Notes under the pieces: generated by a model
What the model saw: only the letters and a program-made list of their open reading frames with translations
What the model was told of the DNA's origin: nothing
Database searches by the model: none
NCBI RefSeq assembly: GCF_010614725.1
Contig: NZ_JAAEHL010000002.1
Location: 186,001 to 250,000 of the forward strand
Direction of reading: 5' to 3'
Source: Flavobacterium ajazii
GTDB lineage: Bacteria; Bacteroidota; Bacteroidia; Flavobacteriales; Flavobacteriaceae
DNA length: 64,000 nt
Position numbers and translations under genes: made by a program
In this document: positions 1-8,424 of the stretch, piece by piece
Numbering within the stretch: the stretch's first letter is position 1
Layout of the letters: each line of letters begins with the position of its first letter

Positions 1-299
1 ATCCACACTTTATGGATATCTCCTGAAAAATCAACTTTTGTAGCCCATCCGTCACGGATATCTGCTCCAAAACGCTTTGACTGTTCCTGTAACTGAATCA
101 TCATTTCAGGCCCTGTAACCCCATCAACATAACCCGGAAAGTTCTCCACTTCATTTGTAGTTGTCAGCTGACCCCCTGGCTGCATTCCCTGATATAAAAC
201 CGGATTCATATTTGCTCTGGCAGCATAAATAGCAGCAGTATAACCTGCAGGACCAGAACCTATAATTAGGCATTTAATTTTTTCGATTGTATCTGACAT
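1..299 (-). CDS. trxB: Thioredoxin reductase, N-terminal part (cut by window edge)
   Basis: The reverse strand reads from an ATG at 297-299 to the window edge with no stop, giving about 99 N-terminal residues. It opens with the FAD-binding signature [15 protein letters not shown], followed by the [16 protein letters not shown] block and GPEMM, which are diagnostic of bacterial NADPH-dependent thioredoxin reductase. The enzyme passes electrons from NADPH through FAD to thioredoxin in the cytoplasm. The redox CxxC and the NADPH domain lie outside the window, so activity cannot be judged. The annotation is secure because the block order and spacing match the family. Confidence 0.93.
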   Translation of the reverse strand, partial: MSDTIEKIKCLIIGSGPAGYTAAIYAARANMNPVLYQGMQPGGQLTTTNEVENFPGYVDGVTGPEMMIQLQEQSKRFGADIRDGWATKVDFSGDIHKVW

Positions 300-322
300 A
301 GCATTTATAGTTTTTAGAGATG

Positions 323-330
323 CAAATGTA
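323..330 (-). promoter_or_regulatory. Probable -7 box of trxB promoter
   Basis: On the minus strand this reads TACATTTG, a full match to the flavobacterial -7 consensus TAnnTTTG, 23 bases before the trxB ATG. A TTG-type upstream box lies at 355-357, with 24 bases between; the usual gap is about 19, so the upstream half is weak. Confidence 0.45.
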
Positions 331-411
331 AACTTTATTATAAAAAATCACCCTCAAAATAAATCCTAAATAACTATCTTAAAATAAGTTTTATTTATTT
401 TAAAATTTTCC

Positions 412-441
412 TTTCGTAAACGAAATTTATTTATATCTTTG
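412..441 (+). promoter_or_regulatory. Probable promoter of tRNA-Pro
   Basis: TATCTTTG at 434-441 matches the flavobacterial -7 box exactly and lies 36 bases before the tRNA. Nineteen bases upstream of it is TTTCG at 412-416, one base off the TTG -33 element. Position, orientation and the lack of any other gene nearby support a tRNA promoter. Confidence 0.5.
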
Positions 442-476
442 CATCCGCTTTCGGGCAGTATTCCAAAATACATCTT

Positions 477-551
477 CGGGGTGTAGCGTAGCCCGGTTAT
501 CGCGCCTGCTTTGGGAGCAGGAGGCCGCAGGTTCGAATCCTGCCACCCCGA
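477..551 (+). tRNA. tRNA-Pro (anticodon UGG)
   Basis: A full cloverleaf can be drawn. The acceptor stem is CGGGGTG paired with CACCCCG, with A551 as discriminator. The D arm contains AGCCCGGTTATCGC. The anticodon stem is CCTGC/GCAGG around loop TTTGGGA, giving anticodon TGG. The T arm is GCAGG-TTCGAAT-CCTGC. CCA is not encoded, since ACA follows. Short protein frames crossing this gene on the reverse strand are not real genes. Confidence 0.97.
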
Positions 552-554
552 CAA

Positions 555-587
555 AAGTCTTTTCAAAAATGAAAAGACTTTTTTTTT
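555..587 (+). terminator. Rho-independent terminator of tRNA-Pro
   Basis: AAGTCTTTTC (555-564) and GAAAAGACTT (571-580) form a perfect 10-bp stem with a 6-base loop and then seven T residues. It starts four bases after the tRNA end. Confidence 0.85.
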
Positions 588-927
588 GTTCTAAACTAAA
601 CATCCGGAACAATTATCCTGTCCTGATTGAAATTGGAAAGATTTCAGATTCGAATCATTCCACTCCAACAAAAACCCTTTTCATTTTTGAAAAGAGTTTT
701 TTAATAGTCATTCATTTTTTATGAAAGATTTCCCAAGCACAACATTTTTTTGCAAAATCTATATTAAACAGCAAGAATCTTCGTTAATATTTTTCATTCA
801 AAGTAAAATTAATTTCACTTAAACACCCACCAAACAAAGGTTCAGGAGCGTTTCATAAATGTTAACAAAATAGATTTTCAAAAACCATAAATAATTGTAT
901 TTTTACGGTTCAAAATTCAGAAAATAA
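588..927. other. Intergenic region before parA
   Basis: This stretch of 340 bases has no credible protein gene. It holds the tRNA remnant described separately (645-702). From 703 to 927 it is AT-rich sequence leading to parA. A partial -7-like box, TATTTTTA, lies near 898-905, but no full promoter or known riboswitch fold was recognised. Confidence 0.6.
645..702 (+). pseudogene. Decayed tRNA 3' end plus terminator remnant
   Basis: Positions 645-673 match the 3' part of the intact tRNA-Pro and its flank (528-556) at 24 of 29 bases, keeping the T-loop core TTCGAATC. This is followed, as in the intact copy, by a hairpin (AACCCTTTTC, loop, GAAAAGAGTT) and a T run ending at 702. The 5' two thirds of the tRNA cannot be recognised and the acceptor half no longer matches. 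The reading is a second tRNA-terminator unit, from tandem duplication or a lost neighbouring tRNA, that has decayed; the hairpin may still work as a terminator. Confidence 0.6.
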
Positions 928-1695
928 ATGGGCAAAATCATTGCTATTGCTAATCAAAAAGGAGGCGTTGGAAAGACTACTACATCAGTAAATCTTGCTG
1001 CCTCATTAGGTGTTTTAGAGAAAAAAGTATTGTTGATCGACGCTGATCCACAGGCCAATGCTACATCTGGCCTAGGAATTGACGTAGAAACAGTTGAAAC
1101 TGGAACTTACCAAATTCTTGAGCATACCGTAACACCAAAAGAAGCCATTTTAAAATGTACATCGCCAAACGTTGACGTGATTCCTGCCCACATTGACCTT
1201 GTTGCGATCGAAATTGAATTGGTTGACAAAGAAAACCGTGAGTACATGCTAAAAAAAGCATTAGAAGAAGCAAAACAAGAATATGACTATATCATTATTG
1301 ACTGTGCTCCTTCTCTGGGTTTACTAACTCTGAATGCTTTAACTGCAGCTGATTCTGTAGTTATTCCTATTCAATGTGAATATTTCGCACTTGAAGGATT
1401 AGGAAAACTATTGAACACTATTAAAAGTATTCAAAAAATCCACAATCCTGATCTTGACATTGAAGGGCTATTGTTAACAATGTACGATTCTAGATTACGT
1501 TTATCAAATCAGGTTGTTGAAGAAGTCCAGAAACACTTTAATGATATGGTTTTTGAAACCGTTATCCAGAGAAATGTAAAATTAAGTGAGGCTCCAAGTT
1601 TTGGCGAAAGCATCATCAATTATGACGCCACCAGCAAAGGAGCAGTAAATTACATTAATTTAGCTCAGGAAATTATAAAGAAAAACAGCAAATAG
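928..1695 (+). CDS. parA: Chromosome partitioning ATPase ParA/Soj
   Basis: This 255-residue cytoplasmic ATPase moves newly replicated origin regions together with ParB. The deviant Walker A motif KGGVGKTT is at residues 11-18, the Walker A' motif IDADPQ at 37-42, and the Walker B strand IIIDCAPS ends near 129. The length matches chromosomal ParA without an N-terminal regulatory extension. It is the first gene of a tight operon: parB starts five bases after the stop. No parS site was recognised nearby. Confidence 0.96.
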   Translation: MGKIIAIANQKGGVGKTTTSVNLAASLGVLEKKVLLIDADPQANATSGLGIDVETVETGTYQILEHTVTPKEAILKCTSPNVDVIPAHIDLVAIEIELVDKENREYMLKKALEEAKQEYDYIIIDCAPSLGLLTLNALTAADSVVIPIQCEYFALEGLGKLLNTIKSIQKIHNPDLDIEGLLLTMYDSRLRLSNQVVEEVQKHFNDMVFETVIQRNVKLSEAPSFGESIINYDATSKGAVNYINLAQEIIKKNSK

Positions 1696-1700
1696 TTTTT

Positions 1701-2603
1701 ATGACAAAAGCAATTAAAAAACAAGCCTTAGGAAGAGGATTATCAGCATTATTAAAAGATCCTGAAAATGATATTACATCAGTAGAAGATAAAAATGCTG
1801 ACAAAGTAGTTGGAAACATTATTGAGCTTGAAATAAGTGCTATCGAAATAAATCCGTTTCAGCCCAGAAGTAATTTCAACGAAGAATCACTACGCGAATT
1901 AGCTACTTCCATCAAAGAACTTGGTGTAATTCAGCCTATCACTGTTCGAAAATTAGATTTCAACAAATATCAGTTAATCTCCGGAGAACGCCGTTTACGT
2001 GCTTCAACATCAATTGGACTAACTCATATTCCGGCCTACATCCGTATTGCTAATGACAATGAATCATTAGTAATGGCATTAGTAGAGAATATTCAGCGTC
2101 ATGACTTAGACCCCATCGAAATTGCTCTCTCTTACCAGCGTTTAATTGACGAAATTCAATTAACTCAGGAACAAATGAGCGAGCGAGTAGGAAAAAAACG
2201 TTCTACTATTGCCAATTATTTACGTCTTTTAAAGTTAGACCCTATTATTCAGACAGGTATCCGTGATGGTTTTATCAGCATGGGACACGGAAGAGCTATT
2301 ATCAATATTGAAGATTTAGATGTTCAGACTGATATTTACCAAAAAATAGTAAGCCAAAACTTATCTGTTCGTGAAACGGAAGCTTTAGTTAAAAATTATC
2401 ACGAAGGAAATCAGCCTAAAGCCGAAGGAAAACCTAAAGCAGATTCTGCGTTTGTAGTTAGAGAAACTCAAAAAAACACTTTCAACGACTATTTTGGATC
2501 AAAAGTTGACATAAAAGTGGCTGGCAACGGAAAAGGAAAAATCACAATCCCTTTTAATTCCGAAGCAGACTTTAACAGAATTATAAAATTAATAAACGGA
2601 TAG
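1701..2603 (+). CDS. parB: ParB/Spo0J chromosome partitioning protein
   Basis: This 300-residue protein binds parS and partners with the ParA encoded just upstream. The N-terminal catalytic fold carries GERRLR at 95-100, the CTP-binding signature of ParB clamps. A helix-turn-helix (QMSERVGKKRSTIANYLRLL) lies near 159-178, and there is a C-terminal dimerisation segment after a Lys/Ala-rich linker near 230-245. It begins with GRGLSALL, the ParA-stimulating peptide typical of Spo0J. Its TAG stop overlaps the GTG start of the next gene by one base, which suggests translational coupling. Confidence 0.96.
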   Translation: MTKAIKKQALGRGLSALLKDPENDITSVEDKNADKVVGNIIELEISAIEINPFQPRSNFNEESLRELATSIKELGVIQPITVRKLDFNKYQLISGERRLRASTSIGLTHIPAYIRIANDNESLVMALVENIQRHDLDPIEIALSYQRLIDEIQLTQEQMSERVGKKRSTIANYLRLLKLDPIIQTGIRDGFISMGHGRAIINIEDLDVQTDIYQKIVSQNLSVRETEALVKNYHEGNQPKAEGKPKADSAFVVRETQKNTFNDYFGSKVDIKVAGNGKGKITIPFNSEADFNRIIKLING

Positions 2604-3163
2604 TGAATAAAATTGTCCCCATAAGTCTTTTGTTCTTTCTCTTAGGAACCGTCTCTCTTTTTGCCCAGGCAGAAAAAGAAACGGTTTTGGTAGCTAAAGA
2701 CACTAGTAAATTAGAGGAAATAGATCCACTAAGACCTGCAAAAGCAGCCTTCTACTCAGCAATTTTACCTGGTTTAGGACAAGCATACAATAAAAAATAT
2801 TGGAAAATTCCTTTGGTTTACGGTGCAATTGGCACCAGCCTGTATTTCTACATTGACAATAACAAAAAATACAATGATTATCGTGACGCCTATAAACGAA
2901 GACTTGAAGGTTATAACAATGATAATTACCAATATCTAGACGATGACAGGCTTATCGCCGGTCAGAAATTTTATCAGCGTAATCGCGATTTATCGGCTCT
3001 TTTTGTTGTTGGATTCTATGTTCTAAACATCATTGATGCCAATGTTGATGCTGCTTTAATTCAATTTAACGTCAACGAAAGACTATCGCTCCGTCCGGAA
3101 ATTTACCCTGCGGATGTAACTTTTAAACCGAATGTCGGACTAACTTTTAACTACAACTTTTAA
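2603..3163 (+). CDS. DUF5683 family secreted/membrane protein
   Basis: The 186-residue protein begins at a GTG that shares one base with the parB stop. It has a signal peptide (hydrophobic to about residue 20, cut near LFAQA), then the DUF5683 signature AAFYSAILPGLGQAYNKKYWKIP at about 48-70 (given here as a known family block), followed by a hydrophobic segment and a polar Tyr/Asn/Arg-rich stretch. A second hydrophobic segment lies near 131-147. The function is unknown. Its fixed place between parB and dapB in flavobacteria suggests an envelope role linked to growth, but this is inference. Confidence 0.8.
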   Translation: MNKIVPISLLFFLLGTVSLFAQAEKETVLVAKDTSKLEEIDPLRPAKAAFYSAILPGLGQAYNKKYWKIPLVYGAIGTSLYFYIDNNKKYNDYRDAYKRRLEGYNNDNYQYLDDDRLIAGQKFYQRNRDLSALFVVGFYVLNIIDANVDAALIQFNVNERLSLRPEIYPADVTFKPNVGLTFNYNF

Positions 3164-3208
3164 ACAGCATTTTTAATCTGTTTAAATTTAAAAAAAATAC
3201 AAAAAAAA

Positions 3209-3916
3209 ATGAAAATTGCACTTTTAGGATACGGAAAAATGGGTCAGGTAATCGAAAGAATTGCACTGGAAAGAGGTCATGAAATTGTTTTGAAAAAAGA
3301 CGAGTTTAATACTTACGACGGACTTTCGACAGCAGATGTTGCTATTGATTTCAGTGTACCTACAGCAGCCGTAGACAATATTTCAAATTGTTTTCATGCA
3401 AATGTTCCTGTAGTTTCAGGAACAACAGGATGGCTGGACCGTTACGATGAAATGATAGCACTTTGTAACGAAAAACAAGGTGGTTTCATCTCCAGTTCAA
3501 ATTTCAGTTTAGGTGTTAATATTTTCTTCGGACTTAATGAATATTTAGCCAAAATTATGGCTCAGTTTGATTCTTATAAAGTATCAATGGAAGAAATTCA
3601 TCATACTCAAAAATTAGACGCTCCAAGCGGAACGGCAATTTCTTTAGCAAAAGGCGTTATTGAAAACAGCAATTATTCGGAGTGGACTTTAGAAGAAGCA
3701 AAAGATAATCAAATACACATCGAAGCTAAAAGAATTGGCGAAGTTCCCGGTACGCACACTGTAAATTATGACTCAGCTATTGACAGCATTGAAATAAAAC
3801 ACACTGCTCACAATCGCGAAGGTTTTGCGCTTGGTGCTGTTATTGCTGCAGAATGGCTTGCAGGAAAAACAGGAATCTACACTATGAAAGACGTTTTAAA
3901 TCTGGAATCTAAATAA
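3209..3916 (+). CDS. dapB: 4-hydroxy-tetrahydrodipicolinate reductase
   Basis: DapB makes tetrahydrodipicolinate with NAD(P)H in the lysine and diaminopimelate pathway. The Rossmann motif GYGKMG is at residues 7-12. The catalytic block HHTQKLDAPSGTA starts at H131, with K135 as the expected acid. At 235 residues it is slightly shorter than the 270-residue enterobacterial enzyme but normal for Bacteroidota. It supplies diaminopimelate for peptidoglycan, which fits the partition and secretion genes on either side. Confidence 0.95.
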   Translation: MKIALLGYGKMGQVIERIALERGHEIVLKKDEFNTYDGLSTADVAIDFSVPTAAVDNISNCFHANVPVVSGTTGWLDRYDEMIALCNEKQGGFISSSNFSLGVNIFFGLNEYLAKIMAQFDSYKVSMEEIHHTQKLDAPSGTAISLAKGVIENSNYSEWTLEEAKDNQIHIEAKRIGEVPGTHTVNYDSAIDSIEIKHTAHNREGFALGAVIAAEWLAGKTGIYTMKDVLNLESK

Positions 3917-3932
3917 AATCCAAAAAATAATA

Positions 3933-3948
3933 TTCTGAAATTTCAGAA
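3933..3948. repeat. Perfect 16-bp palindrome upstream of lepB
   Basis: TTCTGAAATTTCAGAA is its own reverse complement and lies in the 47-base gap between dapB and lepB, 16 bases before the lepB start. It has no loop or T tract, so it is not a standard terminator. It could be a dimeric-protein site or chance in AT-rich sequence. Confidence 0.35.
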
Positions 3949-3963
3949 CTAAAATATAAAACT

Positions 3964-5658
3964 ATGACACTTTATCTTTGGTTTGTTTTTTTCTTAGCAG
4001 TACAAATAATCCATTTTTTAGGTACCTGGAAATTATATCAGGCTGCCGGCAGAAAATCATGGGAAGCAGCTGTTCCTGTTTATAATTCTATTGTTTTAAT
4101 GAAAATCATAAGCCGCCCAACATGGTGGACATTATTGCTTTTCATTCCGATTATAAACCTGATTATGTTTCCTGTTGTTTGGGTAGAAACCTTAAGGACT
4201 TTTGGCAAAAAATCAACTTTAGATACTATTTTAGGAATTTTTACATTCGGATTTTATATTTATTATGTCAACTATACACAAAAATTAGAGCATAATGCAA
4301 ACAGAAAATTAACTAGCGAAAACAAAACCGCAGATACAGTAAACTCTTTACTTTTCGCAATAATCGTAGCAACACTGGTTCACACTTATGTTATCCAGCC
4401 TTTTACTATTCCTACTTCTTCATTAGAGAAATCATTATTAATAGGTGATTTTTTATTTGTAAGCAAAGTAAACTACGGACCAAGAGTCCCAATGACAACA
4501 GTTGCTTTACCAATGGTTCACGATTCTATTCCATTAACAAAAAAGAAATCTTACTTAAGCTGGCCGCAATTACCTTATTTCAGGCTTCCTGCTTTAGAAC
4601 AAATAAAACGAAACGATATTGTTGTTTTTAACTGGCCGGTTGATACTGTTCATTATTTCTTTGAACCAAAAGGAAGACCAGGTGTTATAAAACCAATTGA
4701 CAAGAAATCAAATTACGTAAAACGCTGCGTAGGTATTCCTGGAGACAATTTATCTATTAAAAATGGTTTAGTATATATTAACGGTAAAGAATTAATTTTA
4801 CCCGAAAGAGCAAAACCCCAATACGAACATACTATTTATGCTGCTAAAGGCGTATCTAACGAATTATTAAAATCTACAGGTTCTACTGAATTTGCAAGAA
4901 CATACATAATCAAACCAAATAGCGATGCGCAATTAGAAGCCGTAAGACCTTATATTATGTCTGCTAACCATAATCCTGACAATTCATACACCGTACAAAC
5001 TGGATTTAATGGAATCCCTGCTGATGTGATTACAAAATCAGGATTATACGCTCAGGAACAATATCTGGCTCAGGCAAACGCAAATCTAACATTAAAAGCC
5101 GCAGCTGAATTAAGAAAAAACTCAACGATAGATTCAATCGTTAGGTATATCGACAAAGGAAAAGGAGATGTCTTAATCTTCCCTCACAATGGAAAATGGA
5201 CAATGGATGAATACGGACCAATATCAATTCCTAAAGCTGGTGAAACTGTACAATTAAATAGTAACAACATAACTTTATACGAAAGAATAATAAAGGTATA
5301 TGAAGGAAACAAATTAGAAATCAATGGTAATGAAATTAAAATCAACGACCAAGTAACTAACTCTTATACTTTCAAACAAGATTATTATTGGATGATGGGA
5401 GACAATCGTCATCATTCAGAAGATAGTCGTTACTGGGGATTTGTTCCCGGCGACCATATTGTTGGTAAACCTGTTTTTATTTGGATGAGCTGGGATACCA
5501 ACGGAAAAGGAATCAACAAAATTCGCTGGGACAGGGTTTTCACAACTGTTGATGGTGAAGGCCAGCCTCAGTCTTATTTCAAATATTTCCTAATTGTTCT
5601 CGCCCTTTATTTTGTTGGGGAATTCTTCTGGAAAAAGAGAAAAGAAAACAAAGCATAA
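3964..5658 (+). CDS. lepB: Signal peptidase I with N-terminal DUF5684 domain
   Basis: The enzyme removes signal peptides from exported proteins at the inner membrane. Residues 1-110 form a multi-pass DUF5684-like domain (three hydrophobic segments; AAVPVYNSIVLMKI block). The peptidase follows a further membrane segment at 127-143. Ser153 in PTSSLEKSL is the expected nucleophile and Lys253 in YVKRCVGIPGD the general base. The C-terminal box GDNRHHSEDSRYWG is intact, and a last membrane segment precedes a Lys-rich tail. At 564 residues it is much longer than typical LepB, because of the N-terminal domain and a large insert at about 262-390; this architecture is common in flavobacteria. Confidence 0.93.
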   Translation: MTLYLWFVFFLAVQIIHFLGTWKLYQAAGRKSWEAAVPVYNSIVLMKIISRPTWWTLLLFIPIINLIMFPVVWVETLRTFGKKSTLDTILGIFTFGFYIYYVNYTQKLEHNANRKLTSENKTADTVNSLLFAIIVATLVHTYVIQPFTIPTSSLEKSLLIGDFLFVSKVNYGPRVPMTTVALPMVHDSIPLTKKKSYLSWPQLPYFRLPALEQIKRNDIVVFNWPVDTVHYFFEPKGRPGVIKPIDKKSNYVKRCVGIPGDNLSIKNGLVYINGKELILPERAKPQYEHTIYAAKGVSNELLKSTGSTEFARTYIIKPNSDAQLEAVRPYIMSANHNPDNSYTVQTGFNGIPADVITKSGLYAQEQYLAQANANLTLKAAAELRKNSTIDSIVRYIDKGKGDVLIFPHNGKWTMDEYGPISIPKAGETVQLNSNNITLYERIIKVYEGNKLEINGNEIKINDQVTNSYTFKQDYYWMMGDNRHHSEDSRYWGFVPGDHIVGKPVFIWMSWDTNGKGINKIRWDRVFTTVDGEGQPQSYFKYFLIVLALYFVGEFFWKKRKENKA

Positions 5659-5676
5659 ATAAAATAAGTTATTTTT

Positions 5677-5726
5677 GTTTCAGGTTTCAGGTTTCACGTT
5701 CTTAACGTCAACCTGAAACCTGAAAC
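5677..5726. repeat. Long inverted repeat (GTTTCAGGTTT type)
   Basis: A perfect 17-bp inverted repeat has arms at 5677-5693 and 5710-5726, each made of two GTTTCAG-type units, with an inner ACGTT-CTT-AACGT hairpin. It lies between lepB and the WbqC gene. No T run follows directly on the plus strand (CTTTTAAAC), so termination would be weak. A related element sits at 48436-48538. Confidence 0.75.
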
Positions 5727-5749
5727 TTTTAAACTCTGAAACAAACAAA

Positions 5750-6364
5750 ATGAATTCCTTATTACTTCCTACCTATTTTCCTTCAATTAGTCATTTTGCG
5801 GTAATGGCTCAATCTGAAACTATAACTTTTGAAATGGAAGATAATTTTCAGAAACAGACCAATAGAAACAGAACTTATATCTATAGTCCGAATGGAATTC
5901 AATTATTAAACATCCCTGTCAAACATTCTAAAACCACACATCAAAAAACAAAAGATATTTTGATCGAAAATGAATTTGACTGGCAGAAACAGCATTTTAA
6001 ATCATTAGAAGCTGCATACAGAAGCTCCCCTTTCTTTGAGTACTTTGAGGACGATATTGTTCCGATTTTTGAAAAAAAACACACCTTTTTAATGGATTTA
6101 AATTTCGAAGTTCTGGACATTGTAACAAAATGCCTCAGAATGAAATTAGAATTTGGAAAAACTACTGAATATTTCCACGATGTTTCAGATTTTGCTGATT
6201 TCAGACGTTTGGCAAACGGAAAAAAAGATGCTAATTCATTCGAAAAATACCCTCAGGTTTTTGATGACAAACATGGTTTTATCAACAATTTAAGTGTTTT
6301 AGATTTACTTTTTAACGAAGGTAAATTCGCAATGGATTATTTAAAAACGCAGAAAATTATATAA
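5750..6364 (+). CDS. WbqC family protein
   Basis: The 204-residue protein begins LLLPTYFPSISHFAVM, the family's usual opening, and carries NRTYIYSPNG and the QKQHFKSLEAAYRSSPFF block typical of WbqC-like proteins. Family members occur in polysaccharide and amino-sugar loci; the fold and activity are not settled, so no reaction is assigned. It ends the parA-to-lepB cluster and is separated from lepB by the inverted repeat, so it may have its own expression level. Confidence 0.85.
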   Translation: MNSLLLPTYFPSISHFAVMAQSETITFEMEDNFQKQTNRNRTYIYSPNGIQLLNIPVKHSKTTHQKTKDILIENEFDWQKQHFKSLEAAYRSSPFFEYFEDDIVPIFEKKHTFLMDLNFEVLDIVTKCLRMKLEFGKTTEYFHDVSDFADFRRLANGKKDANSFEKYPQVFDDKHGFINNLSVLDLLFNEGKFAMDYLKTQKII

Positions 6365-6370
6365 AATTAA

Positions 6371-6448
6371 TTGTGAATTGTAAGTTGTGAATTATTTTCA
6401 TATCACTTAACTTTTTAATTTCAGACTTTTGACTTTCCACTTTCGACT
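6371..6448. repeat. Simple intergenic repeat tract
   Basis: Two copies of TTGTGAATT lie 14 bases apart (6371-6393), followed at 6424-6448 by about 3.5 units of a 7-base repeat of the form GACTTTn. It fills the gap between two convergent genes. Such low-complexity filler is common between flavobacterial genes; no T-tailed hairpin is seen. Confidence 0.5.
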
Positions 6449-6454
6449 AAAAAA

Positions 6455-7501
6455 TCATTCCATTGAAAGTCTTGTCATTATTGGATAATGATCTGAATTT
6501 TCAAAATCAGAAAAGCTTTCAAACTGCTTTACTTTCATTTTAGGATCTGTAAAAATATAATCTATCCGGGCCGGATAATATTTGAATTTGTAAGTCGCTC
6601 CAAAACCCTCTCCCGCTTCTTCAAAAGCATCTTTCAGTTTTCCTTTAATATTTCTGTAAACATAAGAAAACGGACTATTATTCATGTCTCCACAAATAAT
6701 AATCGGGGTTTTACATTGTTTTATATTTTCTTTGAAAATCTCTGCCTGTTCCTGCTGCTGCCTGAATCCCTTGCTTATTCTGGCAAAGATACGCTGCGAT
6801 TTTTTTTGGTTAACATTATCAATATCATCAGAAATCTCATTCACATCAGGTGAAATTTTAATAGACTGCAAGTGCATATTATAAACCCTGATCACATCCT
6901 TACCACGTTTTATATCTGCATAAACCACATTATTATCCGAATTAGGAAAAACAATATTCCCTTCATTTATAATCGGAAATTTTGAAAAAATGGCCTGACC
7001 GGTTTTTATTTTTTTTCCATCAATAAAGATATAACGATGAGGATATACTTTTAAATCAAGATGAGCAGAATTAGAATATTCCTGTATACACAAAATATCA
7101 GGGTCTTTTTCATCAATAAAAGTTTTTATATTTGACGGAATATCATCACGATCCAGCCATTTAAAAACATTAAAAAGCCGAACATTATAGCTCATTACAG
7201 AAAAATCCTTTTCTCCTTTAATATATTCTTTACCTGATATTTTATAAAATTTACTAATAAACGTAATTCCGGTCAATAAAACCAAACCTGACAAAATAAG
7301 ACGTTTTTTAAACTGAATTGCCCAATAAAGAAAAAACAATCCATTTGCAACAAAGAAAGCAGGCATAAACAGTGTAAGCACCGATAAAAGTGGAAAACTT
7401 TTAGGTGCTAAAAAAGGTAAAATATAAATGCTGAATGTAAACACAGTTAGCACCATATTCAAAAAGAACATTATTTTGTTAAACCACGAAAGGTTCTTCA
7501 T
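6455..7501 (-). CDS. Membrane-anchored endonuclease/exonuclease/phosphatase-fold protein
   Basis: The 348-residue protein has three hydrophobic segments in the first 90 residues and a cytoplasmic or periplasmic EEP domain after about residue 100. Catalytic-type motifs are present: SVMSYNVRLFN, CIQEYS (metal-binding Glu), CGDMNNSP (catalytic Asp/Asn), RIDYIF and SDHYP (terminal catalytic His). The EEP superfamily includes nucleases, phosphatases and sphingomyelinases, so the substrate cannot be told from sequence. It lies 16 bases downstream of the rhomboid gene and is probably the last gene of the mutL-rhomboid operon. Confidence 0.88.
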   Translation of the reverse strand: MKNLSWFNKIMFFLNMVLTVFTFSIYILPFLAPKSFPLLSVLTLFMPAFFVANGLFFLYWAIQFKKRLILSGLVLLTGITFISKFYKISGKEYIKGEKDFSVMSYNVRLFNVFKWLDRDDIPSNIKTFIDEKDPDILCIQEYSNSAHLDLKVYPHRYIFIDGKKIKTGQAIFSKFPIINEGNIVFPNSDNNVVYADIKRGKDVIRVYNMHLQSIKISPDVNEISDDIDNVNQKKSQRIFARISKGFRQQQEQAEIFKENIKQCKTPIIICGDMNNSPFSYVYRNIKGKLKDAFEEAGEGFGATYKFKYYPARIDYIFTDPKMKVKQFESFSDFENSDHYPIMTRLSME

Positions 7502-7517
7502 ATTTTTTGGCTAAGGA

Positions 7518-8378
7518 TTATTTTCCAGCTTTAAATAAAAACTCTTTTTCTTCTTTTGTGAGACAATCATAACCGGACTGGCTGATCTTGTCTAAAATTT
7601 CATCAATTTGTTGTTGCGTTTTGTCTTTCGTAACAATTCGTGATGTGGTTTTCTCTGTAGGTTTCTTGTAATTTTTATGAACTTTTTTGAATGGGGTCGT
7701 TGGGGATTTTCTAAATAAATTGGCAAAAAAATCTAATATTTTAGAAACAACAACACTTAAATCTGTACCATTTTGAAGCATTTTTATATATACAAATCCG
7801 AAAAAAGCTCCTGCAAGATGAGAAATATGTCCGCCCATATTTTCTAACCGAAGCTGCATTAAATCTAACAGCAAAACAACTCCTGTAATATGCCAAAGTT
7901 TCACATTACCAAACAAAAACAGCCTAACATTCATTAATGGCTGATAGGTTGTAGCAGCCACCAAAATTGCCATAATTGCCGCCGAAGCCCCAACTATTGA
8001 TGCTGAGTTTCCTAAAACATAATAACTTAAAACAAATACAATCCCTGAAAATATAGCCCCTAAAATATAGAGCCCTAAATATTGCTTTTGATTAAAAAAT
8101 GTCAGGAATAAATTACTGGCAAAATTCAAGACCAGCATATTAAACAGCAAATGCATGAATCCAAAATGGAAAAACGCATAGGTTAAAAATGTCCAAGGTT
8201 TGAACATAAAAACCTGCGGATCTGATGACAATGCAAGCCAATTAGGAAAATCAAACTGGCCAATTGAAAATTTATAGAAGACTAAAGAAATAAGAAAACA
8301 AGCAATATTCCAATAAATCATGCGCATTGCGATGCCTCCTAATTTATATTGCAGTTTTAGATCGTCAAGAATATTCAT
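7518..8378 (-). CDS. Rhomboid family intramembrane serine protease (second of two)
   Basis: This 286-residue protein has at least six hydrophobic segments. Its catalytic dyad is visible: Ser132 in VGASAAIMA and His187 in HISHLAGAFFGF. The HFGFMHLLFNM block (70-80) supplies the conserved His and Asn of the oxyanion region. After the last membrane helix there is a Lys/Thr-rich cytoplasmic tail ending in ILDKISQSGYDCLTKEEKE, a short acidic helix seen at the end of many Bacteroidota rhomboids. The substrate is unknown. The start at 8378 fits a run MNILDDLK before the first helix. Confidence 0.9.
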   Translation of the reverse strand: MNILDDLKLQYKLGGIAMRMIYWNIACFLISLVFYKFSIGQFDFPNWLALSSDPQVFMFKPWTFLTYAFFHFGFMHLLFNMLVLNFASNLFLTFFNQKQYLGLYILGAIFSGIVFVLSYYVLGNSASIVGASAAIMAILVAATTYQPLMNVRLFLFGNVKLWHITGVVLLLDLMQLRLENMGGHISHLAGAFFGFVYIKMLQNGTDLSVVVSKILDFFANLFRKSPTTPFKKVHKNYKKPTEKTTSRIVTKDKTQQQIDEILDKISQSGYDCLTKEEKEFLFKAGK

Positions 8379-8424
8379 AAAGTCTTCGTTTGATTTTTAA
8401 AGTTAATCATTTTAAAGTTAAAAA

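Noticed and set aside
366..612. Two short reverse-strand open frames
   Set aside because: They cross the intact tRNA-Pro and its terminator, and have no family features.
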